Assembly: GCA_012515365.1 (NCBI GenBank) | Contig: JAAYYM010000271.1 | Span: 1-12,862 of the forward strand | Source: Clostridia bacterium | Lineage (GTDB): Bacteria; Bacillota_A; Clostridia; Lachnospirales; Lachnospiraceae | DNA length: 12,862 bases | Reading direction: 5' to 3' | Shown here: piece by piece, positions 6,733 to 12,862 of the stretch | Position numbering within the stretch: the first letter of the stretch is position 1 | Layout of the letters: each line of letters begins with the position of its first letter | Program-made: the position numbers and the translations under genes | The notes under the pieces: generated by a model | The model's input: the letters and a program-made list of their open reading frames with translations, nothing else | The model's database searches: none | What the model was told of the DNA's origin: nothing

Positions 6733-8271
6733 ATGCAGAAAAATGTAGGTGTTTTAAATAGAAATAGTTTTTTAAAAAAGACATTGAATAAGCTTGGTGT
6801 AGGATATAAAGAATATACATCAACGGAAGAGATGTTTGCATCAGATATATCTATTGTATTCTGTGATGATGAAACTGATCTGATACAGGCAGTCAAGGCA
6901 GGAAAATTCGTCTTTACAAACCACAGTGTTTTGATGAACTTTATGGGACAAAAAGCTCCTAAAACAAGGGGCTTTTATTATCTGATGAAGGATTTTGTGT
7001 TTGGTGAAAGAAGCTTTTTTGCCAGTGAAGATATCTATGTATGTAGTGATCACATTGAGCATACATCACCTCTCATCCATCAGTTTATGCTGGAACAGGA
7101 CTTTTCAGAGATAGGCGCGCTTTATGATGCGCATGATGAAAAGATAGCCGGAGGAAGCATTCTGATCGGCAGACAGGTGATTTCTCTTCCGTGGAATCTG
7201 GCAGAGGTGTCAGAAAAAATGGAGCTGGTAAAGCGTCCATATTACTCAAGGCTTTTAGGAAGACATTATGTAGGACTCGGAAGAACCATTGATTATCCGT
7301 CTTTTCTTCATTTGCTGTCTTCTTTGTTAAAGTATGCATTCAAGCGGCAGGATCTTCCGATTGACAAGACTGTCATAACAAAAGCGCACATGGGCGAGCA
7401 GGAGATTGATTTTGTATTTCCAAGTGAAGCTATGATGGAGAAGATCAACAGACGTCAGAAAAAACCGTATTTTAGATATACTCTGCTTTTTGTTGCAGGG
7501 ATCTGCTTTCTGATTTTATTGACACAGATATCGAAGCTGTTTGCAGTCGGTCTGCTATTTTTGATGGCAGCGGGAATTGTTTTTATTTTAATGGATGAAA
7601 AAAAACGCAGACTGCCTTTGAGCACTCTGCCATTTATCATTGGATGTGCCATGATCGTACTAAATCTGCTTTATAACGTCAGATCACTTCCTGCAATTTA
7701 TCCAATGTATCAAAGTCTGACGCAGTCTAGATATATGCCTGAATTTTTAAAGGAACAGGCTTACTGCGATTCTTTTTTGCAACTGTTTTTAAAGGATAAA
7801 GAGGTTTATGTACATTATACAGGAACAGATTATGTTCACCCTGTTTATGAGTACTATGAAGAGGGAAATCCAGAGGTACAATATGCAGTCGGTTATGATA
7901 TGAATTATTATATGGGCAGAGATTACTGCAGGTTCTTTGAGCAGTTTTCAAAAGGCCTTTTTATAGATGATTCTATTATGCCAAAGGAGGAAGTTGATGT
8001 TGCGCTGCTACAGTCAAAGATGACTTGTCTTGGCTATACAAATGATCTCCTTCGCTATGTATTTTTGATTAATCAGGAGGACGTAGAGCAGGCAAGTTAT
8101 TTCTGGTATGACTTTGTGTATCGGAATGAGGTTCCTCTTATGTATGTTTACTTACAGAATGACATTGCCGCAGATTGTGATAAAATAATAGCTTTATGGG
8201 ATCTCAATAATAATTTATATCTCATGGATGAGTCATACTATAACAGGGAGGTGGCTGTAAATGCAGATTGA
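6733..8271 (+). CDS. Unrecognised membrane protein: soluble N-terminal domain, three helices, C-terminal domain
   Basis: I do not recognise this 512-aa protein. Residues 1 to about 240 are soluble and look like an alpha/beta Rossmann-type domain: strand VGVLNR, then DISIVFCDDE (38-47), KFVFTNHSVL (58-67) and ILIGRQVISLPWNL (143-156). The alternation and the last segment faintly recall class I glutamine-amidotransferase-like domains attached to some polysaccharide deacetylases; this is only an impression. Three hydrophobic helices follow (about 249-265, 268-287 and 297-316), then a Tyr-rich soluble C-terminal domain (about 317-512). With an odd number of helices the two soluble domains should lie on opposite sides of the membrane, so it could sense or link the two faces. 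ATG 6733 is chosen because GGAGTG at 6721-6726 fits it; an in-frame GTG at 6724 lacks its own binding site. It overlaps the next gene by 11 bases. Confidence 0.8.
   Translation: MQKNVGVLNRNSFLKKTLNKLGVGYKEYTSTEEMFASDISIVFCDDETDLIQAVKAGKFVFTNHSVLMNFMGQKAPKTRGFYYLMKDFVFGERSFFASEDIYVCSDHIEHTSPLIHQFMLEQDFSEIGALYDAHDEKIAGGSILIGRQVISLPWNLAEVSEKMELVKRPYYSRLLGRHYVGLGRTIDYPSFLHLLSSLLKYAFKRQDLPIDKTVITKAHMGEQEIDFVFPSEAMMEKINRRQKKPYFRYTLLFVAGICFLILLTQISKLFAVGLLFLMAAGIVFILMDEKKRRLPLSTLPFIIGCAMIVLNLLYNVRSLPAIYPMYQSLTQSRYMPEFLKEQAYCDSFLQLFLKDKEVYVHYTGTDYVHPVYEYYEEGNPEVQYAVGYDMNYYMGRDYCRFFEQFSKGLFIDDSIMPKEEVDVALLQSKMTCLGYTNDLLRYVFLINQEDVEQASYFWYDFVYRNEVPLMYVYLQNDIAADCDKIIALWDLNNNLYLMDESYYNREVAVNAD
8246..8254 (+). 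promoter_or_regulatory. Strong ribosome binding site inside the 3' end of the preceding gene
   Basis: GGGAGGTGG lies six bases before the ATG at 8261 and inside the last codons of the 512-aa gene. It fixes the start of the next gene despite the 11-base overlap, and suggests that gene is translated efficiently in its own right. Confidence 0.75.
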
Positions 8272-9793
8272 TCAAATGGAATCTATGCTGACACAGCTGT
8301 CTCAGGGCTTCTATATTCGTCAGGTGGCAGTTATCATATCCTTATATTTATTAGGCATGATTACGCTTTATGCATATCGGGACAGGCTTGAGTGTTTGAC
8401 CAGGACCCTATTGGCATTTCCGATTGGACTTGCACTTTGGTGCATTGGAAGTTTCATTTTACTGACAATCGGAATACCCTTTCGCCTGCTCACGATCATA
8501 TTGCTGATCGTATGCTTTGAAGTGGTTTTATATGCTGTGCTTAGACATAAAGAAAGGCTTGTGTTTAGCAGGGAAATAGTGATCGGAGTGTTAAAACAGG
8601 AGCTAGTCGGTCTTTTGATCGTTGGTGTGATTGCCTGCATTTCTGTGAGTGGATTGTTTTCTGTGAGTGTGTCCAATGATACGATGTATTATTATATGTA
8701 CTATCCAGAGGTAATCACACAAAACGGACAGTATCTGCCGTCATATGATGTGTTTCTATCAGATGTTGGACCTTTAGCGACTATGATCGGTACATTGGCA
8801 GCCATGTTTGGCTTTGATCAGACCTATGGGATACAAATGTTCTTTACCATTGATTTCATAGTGGTATTTGCTACAGCGGTTTATGATCAGGCAAAGGGAC
8901 CGCTTGGAAAAAAGGCATACCTGGCATCAGCCGTCAGTACAGCTATTCTTGTGAGTGCTACTCCGTTTGTAGTGATTTCAAAATGGATACTGGCAAATGT
9001 TTATGTGATGTTTTATAGTTTTATATTGCTGTATCTGGCTCACAAGCTTTCTAAGGAAGGTAAAAAATGTCTGATCATTTTATCTGTTTTGGTTTCAATG
9101 ATTTCGATGCTTAGAATGGAAGGCGGAATCGTAGCTTGTTTTATGATCGTATGTATCTCAACGCTTGATTATAAGAAAGATGAGTTGCTAACGTATCTGA
9201 TGCTGCCGACGATTTTGATCCCTGGGCTGTATTATTATTTATACTTTGCAAGGTTCGACGTACATCCTTTGTACAGTTTCCTCACATGGCCCAAAGCGTT
9301 GCTTTTAGTTGTGCTTATGAGCGCACTTGCAGGATATCTGATCGTACTCCGGGAAAATCTGAGTCTTATTTTCTTGAGAAGAATCAGGAAGCTGATACTC
9401 CTTGCGTTATGCGTAGGAAACCTGTGTTTACTGATGATCGCACCTAGAGACTATATTATGGCAGTTAAAGCATTTGCAGAAAACTTCTTATACCAGCAGG
9501 GCTGGGGATATGCCATTATCTTAGCTGTTATGGCTTTTATTTTCTTGCTGTTATTAGAAGAAAAAACGGGATGGAGCAAGCAGTACAGACCGGATATAGA
9601 GTATGAAGAATTAATCGTATGGGGATATATTTTGGTTACGATCGCTGTCAGCTATGCACGAGGTGGTGGTCTGCGTTGTGGAATCGGAGATTCCGGAAAC
9701 AGAGTCATGCTTCAGATTATTCCATTTTTAGTCTATGCACTGACTTGTAAAACCATTCGTATCTTATCAAATCAGAAAAAGAAGGAAGCATAG
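8261..9793 (+). CDS. Multi-pass membrane protein, GT-C-like glycosyltransferase candidate
   Basis: Integral membrane protein of 510 aa with roughly a dozen hydrophobic segments, starting at about residues 20-36, 47-70, 75-94 and 115-134. The loop after the helix at 115-134 reads SVSNDTMYYYMYYPE (136-150). It sits where GT-C enzymes carry an acidic catalytic motif, but has Asn-Asp (139-140) rather than Asp-Asp or Asp-Glu. Near the C-terminus, GDSGNRVMLQIIPFLVYAL (476-494) resembles the Arg-containing segment before the last helix in many uncharacterised GT-C proteins. The family is inferred from topology and these two segments; no gene name is justified. Substrate is unknown; polyprenyl-phosphate sugar is the usual donor in this fold. 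It is in one operon with its neighbours: 11-base overlap upstream and a single base before the deacetylase ATG. Confidence 0.75.
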   Translation: MQIDQMESMLTQLSQGFYIRQVAVIISLYLLGMITLYAYRDRLECLTRTLLAFPIGLALWCIGSFILLTIGIPFRLLTIILLIVCFEVVLYAVLRHKERLVFSREIVIGVLKQELVGLLIVGVIACISVSGLFSVSVSNDTMYYYMYYPEVITQNGQYLPSYDVFLSDVGPLATMIGTLAAMFGFDQTYGIQMFFTIDFIVVFATAVYDQAKGPLGKKAYLASAVSTAILVSATPFVVISKWILANVYVMFYSFILLYLAHKLSKEGKKCLIILSVLVSMISMLRMEGGIVACFMIVCISTLDYKKDELLTYLMLPTILIPGLYYYLYFARFDVHPLYSFLTWPKALLLVVLMSALAGYLIVLRENLSLIFLRRIRKLILLALCVGNLCLLMIAPRDYIMAVKAFAENFLYQQGWGYAIILAVMAFIFLLLLEEKTGWSKQYRPDIEYEELIVWGYILVTIAVSYARGGGLRCGIGDSGNRVMLQIIPFLVYALTCKTIRILSNQKKKEA

Positions 9794-9794
9794 C

Positions 9795-10550
9795 ATGTCA
9801 ATCATAATAAATGCAGATGATTTCGGTATCAACAGTGAAGTGAATCAAGCCATATGCGAGTGTTTTTCTAAAAAACTCATCGACAGAACAACACTAATGG
9901 TAAATATGCCATTTGCTGATGAGGCAGCTCGTTTGGCTAAAGAGCAGCAGTTTTTTGACCATGTAGGACTGCATTTGAATCTGACAAGTGGGAAACCTCT
10001 TACAGAAAAAATAGCCCAAAATCAGCTATTCTGTGATCATGCAGGATATTTTCATGCAGGATTTTATAAGAGTACGATGAAACGTTTGTATATGTCTCCG
10101 GCAGATGTACAAATGATTAGAGATGAGCTGGAAGCACAAATAAAAAAATATTTAGAGTATGGATTTACATGCAGACATTTGGATTCCCATCATCATGTAC
10201 ATACTAATTTGCCGATCCTCAAGGCATTGATACCGTTAATTAAACAGAATCAAATACGCACGGTCAGATTAGGAAGAAATCTGTTTCATAAGGAACGTTT
10301 CTTTAATGTTATATACAAAAAATTTTATAATGGAAAGTTACAAAGGATGCAAGTGTGTGCCAGTCGGTACTTTGGTTCTTATGCTGATTATATACGCTAT
10401 ATGTCTGATCCTTCGATCGATCAGGCAGCGTTTGAGGTAAAGTATCAGACAGAAATCATGGTACATCCCATGTATGATAAAAATGGAATACTGACAGATG
10501 CAGATCTGACTATGGATCAAAACTGGATATCCGTTTTTGAAACACGTTAG
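9795..10550 (+). CDS. ChbG/HpnK/YdjC-family carbohydrate deacetylase
   Basis: Cytoplasmic metal-dependent deacetylase of 251 aa, full length for the family, whose members remove N-acetyl groups from amino sugars (ChbG acts on chito-oligosaccharides, HpnK in hopanoid maturation). The signature is intact: INADDFGINSEVNQAI with Asp pair D8-D9, HVGLHLNLTSGKPL (56-69), RHLDSHHHVHTNLPI (127-141) with metal-ligand His candidates at 132-136, and IMVHPMYD (221-228). There is no signal peptide or membrane helix, so it should act on a cytoplasmic substrate: a nucleotide sugar, or a lipid-linked sugar at the inner leaflet. GAAGGAAG lies just before the ATG, which is one base after the previous stop (TAG, c, ATG), so translation is probably coupled. 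Context suggests it de-N-acetylates an amino sugar made or used by the locus rather than a chitobiose catabolite. Confidence 0.92.
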   Translation: MSIIINADDFGINSEVNQAICECFSKKLIDRTTLMVNMPFADEAARLAKEQQFFDHVGLHLNLTSGKPLTEKIAQNQLFCDHAGYFHAGFYKSTMKRLYMSPADVQMIRDELEAQIKKYLEYGFTCRHLDSHHHVHTNLPILKALIPLIKQNQIRTVRLGRNLFHKERFFNVIYKKFYNGKLQRMQVCASRYFGSYADYIRYMSDPSIDQAAFEVKYQTEIMVHPMYDKNGILTDADLTMDQNWISVFETR

Positions 10551-10563
10551 AAGGAGTAGGACT

Positions 10564-12862
10564 TTGAACAAGCATAAACGACAAGTATTACAATATATAC
10601 TTCCACCACTTATTACGCTGATATTGGTTTCTATCAGTTTATGTGTGGAAGGGGTTTTTCCATTTGGCAGCAAAACGATTGACTATTATGATATGGGGCA
10701 GCAGATCGCGGCCTTTTATTATCATGTATATGATGCTCTGCACGGCACTAAATCTCTCTTTTATGACTGGTATAGTGCATTAGGTACCAATATGACAATG
10801 AATACATCCGGATGTAGCAGTATCAGTATCTTCAATCTCTTACTCTATTTTGTTCCACGAGATTCTATTCTGCAGGCATTATCGCTGTTTACTATGATTA
10901 AGATGGCATGTATGTCATTTACGATGTATATATATTTGAATAAGGTGATGAAAGCAGATTACTTATGGAAATTAACTTTCTCAGTCGGATATGGTTTTTG
11001 TGGGTTTGCACTGATGTATTATATTACCAATCAATGGCTTGATGTCGCAGTGCTTCTTCCACTTGTCATGTATGGTCTGCTCCGACTGATACACGAGAAG
11101 AAGACAAAGATGTATCTGATTTGTCTTGCACTTTGTTTTATGGGAAGTTACTATCAGACGGCTATGATTGTCATTTTCATCATTTTGTTTACTGGCTTGT
11201 ATCTTCTTTTGGAAGAGATGGAAAAACAGGAACGCAATGCTGTGATTTGGCGACTTATGCTATCAAGCTTTGCAGCGCTTTTACTGTCAGCATATGTGGT
11301 GATACCGCAGCTTGTCCAGACCCTAAATTCGACACGTTTTAGTAACAATGTAAAGGAAGGAAACTTCTATCTTAATATTTTGTCGCAGGTACGTGGCGCT
11401 TATACGACCAGATGGTGGGCATTGCTTGGTTTATCCCTTGCGTTTGCTGTGATCGTTACAAGTATATTCAGGAAACTAAGGAAAAAACAGATTACCAGAA
11501 GGGAACTATTGATTGGTATCATGATGATTTTTTTGTGTCTGGAGCTCTTCTTAGAAAGTACAAATCTCCTGATGCATTTTGGTTCCTATGTGGGATATCC
11601 GATCAGAAATGGATTCATTATCAGCTTTTTCGTATTGTCGTCGGCTTGCTATTATGCGCAGGACCTACCTATATCAGTGGATCGACAGAAACTAAAGCTG
11701 AAACTTCCGTTAGGAATTATTATGGGTATTCTGATCACAAGCGGATTAATCATCTATTATCAGTCAAGAGGAGCATTGCCACTCAGACAAGCCTTTCATA
11801 TTACCTTTGCTGTTTGTGCAGCAACGTTTGTAATTTATCTGTTTTTGATTAGGAAGCCTGGAATTATGATGGTATTCCTGCTCTTCTCGGAATTGATCTT
11901 CTTTTCCGTGCTGTTGCTTGGAAAGCCACAGTTTATAACAGGATATGCAGAAGGTGCAGAACAGAGTGGTGAGTATATTCACACCACTAACGTTTTGGTG
12001 GATGAACTTCAGATTGAATCATCCAAATTTCATCGAATTAAAAATCCGGATACAGACTTAAATGCAAATTATCCATTTGTTATGAAACGGTCGGCACTTA
12101 GTAATTGGACGCATATTATTTCTCCACTTTTTCAATATGGTGCTGCAGACTGGGGATATTCTATTCAATATATGAGAATGCTGGATGCCGGTGGAACCGT
12201 ATTTTCAGATGCATTGCTTGGTATTACAGAAACTCTGACACTTTCTTCATTGCCGAAGGAGCTTTATGAGCCTGTTGACCAGACACTGGTAAAGAGTGAA
12301 GGTAAAGAGAAACCCTATACGCTCTATAAAAATCGCTATGTGATGCCATTTGGTGTGATACTTAAGGATGCAGATCCTTTCAGCTTTGATGCTGCAGAAC
12401 AAGGACGGTTTGAAACACAAAATGAAGTATATAAGCTTCTGGCTAAAGATAAGGAACAAAATCTGATCGAGCTTTTATCACAGGGAAATGGTGGTGATGT
12501 GCTTGAAACCTATGAGGTAAAAGGCCGTAAGGTGTTATACTTTACAGGCGATACGATCAGTAAGGATGAAAAAAATATCAGAATCACAGTTAATGGGAAC
12601 CCAGTTTTGATTCCATCGATTGGTGAACCGGACAACGAGTGGTATCCCGCTTATTTTAACTGTAATATGATCTGCCTTGGCGTATTCGAAGATGAAAAGG
12701 TAGAGGTGTCACTTGAGTTCCGTGATATTCCGAAAGAAGAACGGACCGAACATGACGAAGTGTATCAGATTGCTTCCCTAGATCTGGATCTGTTAGAACA
12801 GCTCTGTACGCAGTATCAGACTATGGGTCAGGTGAATGATCCGATCATGCAGGATACCTCAC
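10564..12862 (+). CDS. YfhO-family membrane protein, GT-C-like (partial, runs off the window)
   Basis: An uninterrupted frame starts at TTG 10564 and stays open to the last base, giving at least 766 aa. The first about 450 residues are a multi-helix membrane domain; from about 455 on the protein is soluble and probably outside the cell. PFGSKTIDYYDMGQQIAAFY (33-52), with the Asp then Gln-Gln pattern, and FYDWYSALGTNMTMN (66-80) followed by a hydrophobic NLLLYFVP segment match the N-terminal signature of YfhO proteins. Known members (YfhO of Bacillus subtilis, partner of the GT2 CsbB) are needed for glycosylating lipoteichoic acid outside the cell. AAGGAG at 10551-10556 sits seven bases before the TTG, and the first in-frame ATG is about 40 codons later, so TTG is the likely start. 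Family members usually run about 800-900 aa, so only a small part should be missing. It lies 13 bases after the deacetylase gene. Confidence 0.85.
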   Translation, partial: MNKHKRQVLQYILPPLITLILVSISLCVEGVFPFGSKTIDYYDMGQQIAAFYYHVYDALHGTKSLFYDWYSALGTNMTMNTSGCSSISIFNLLLYFVPRDSILQALSLFTMIKMACMSFTMYIYLNKVMKADYLWKLTFSVGYGFCGFALMYYITNQWLDVAVLLPLVMYGLLRLIHEKKTKMYLICLALCFMGSYYQTAMIVIFIILFTGLYLLLEEMEKQERNAVIWRLMLSSFAALLLSAYVVIPQLVQTLNSTRFSNNVKEGNFYLNILSQVRGAYTTRWWALLGLSLAFAVIVTSIFRKLRKKQITRRELLIGIMMIFLCLELFLESTNLLMHFGSYVGYPIRNGFIISFFVLSSACYYAQDLPISVDRQKLKLKLPLGIIMGILITSGLIIYYQSRGALPLRQAFHITFAVCAATFVIYLFLIRKPGIMMVFLLFSELIFFSVLLLGKPQFITGYAEGAEQSGEYIHTTNVLVDELQIESSKFHRIKNPDTDLNANYPFVMKRSALSNWTHIISPLFQYGAADWGYSIQYMRMLDAGGTVFSDALLGITETLTLSSLPKELYEPVDQTLVKSEGKEKPYTLYKNRYVMPFGVILKDADPFSFDAAEQGRFETQNEVYKLLAKDKEQNLIELLSQGNGGDVLETYEVKGRKVLYFTGDTISKDEKNIRITVNGNPVLIPSIGEPDNEWYPAYFNCNMICLGVFEDEKVEVSLEFRDIPKEERTEHDEVYQIASLDLDLLEQLCTQYQTMGQVNDPIMQDTS

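Noticed and set aside
10338..10673. 111-aa minus-strand ORF across the deacetylase-YfhO junction
   Set aside because: Antisense to the intact C-terminus of the deacetylase, including its MVHP motif, and to the YfhO-like start; no ribosome binding site or motif supports it.
11121..11852. Two plus-strand ORFs of 73 and 146 aa
   Set aside because: They lie in another frame within the YfhO-like gene, whose own frame is open throughout and shows membrane helices. The short ORFs have low-complexity, family-less products.
1..12862. Mobile elements, CRISPR arrays, tandem repeats, tRNA or rRNA genes
   Set aside because: Reading both strands showed no transposase motif, long terminal inverted repeat, regularly spaced repeats or RNA-gene-like segment.

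Overview
The window reads as a surface-polysaccharide / cell-envelope glycosylation locus of a low-GC Gram-positive bacterium. AT-rich coding sequence, strong GGAGG-type ribosome binding sites, a TTG start, overlapping genes and a YfhO-family protein all fit Bacillota, most likely a gut Lachnospiraceae-type Clostridia. The taxon is an inference from style; nothing here is diagnostic. The window is almost fully coding, with no gene-free stretch above 300 bases. I see no tRNA, rRNA, insertion sequence, CRISPR array or attachment site.

Region 1 (1-4805, + strand) is the end of an operon that begins upstream. It holds the tail of an unidentified ORF, a GT4 glycosyltransferase, a DegT-type sugar aminotransferase with the hallmark of dTDP-3-keto-sugar 3-aminotransferases (FdtB/QdtB), a GtrB/ArnC-like polyprenyl-phosphate glycosyltransferase with two C-terminal membrane helices, and a Wzx-type flippase. 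The last four are chained by overlaps or short gaps.

Region 2 (4777-6573, - strand) is a single large GT-C-like membrane glycosyltransferase candidate. Its 3' end overlaps the flippase 3' end by 29 bp, and it is transcribed divergently from region 3. The 159-bp gap at 6574-6732 holds a convincing promoter on each strand.

Region 3 (6733 to the window end, + strand) is a second operon. It holds an unrecognised protein (soluble N-terminal domain, three membrane helices, C-terminal domain), a multi-pass GT-C-like protein, a ChbG/HpnK/YdjC-family carbohydrate deacetylase, and a YfhO-family GT-C-like protein. The YfhO-like gene starts at TTG and runs off the window, so an ORF search that needs a stop codon misses it.

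Working model (inference): the parts list resembles the logic of the ArnB-ArnC-ArnD-ArnT lipid A modification pathway (aminotransferase, polyprenyl-phosphate sugar transferase, cytoplasmic deacylase, extracytoplasmic GT-C transferase) and of the CsbB-YfhO lipoteichoic acid glycosylation pathway. An amino sugar would be made, loaded on undecaprenyl phosphate, possibly deacetylated, flipped, and transferred outside the membrane to a glycan or teichoic acid by one or more of three GT-C-like proteins. The 512-aa protein opening region 3 is the least explained gene.
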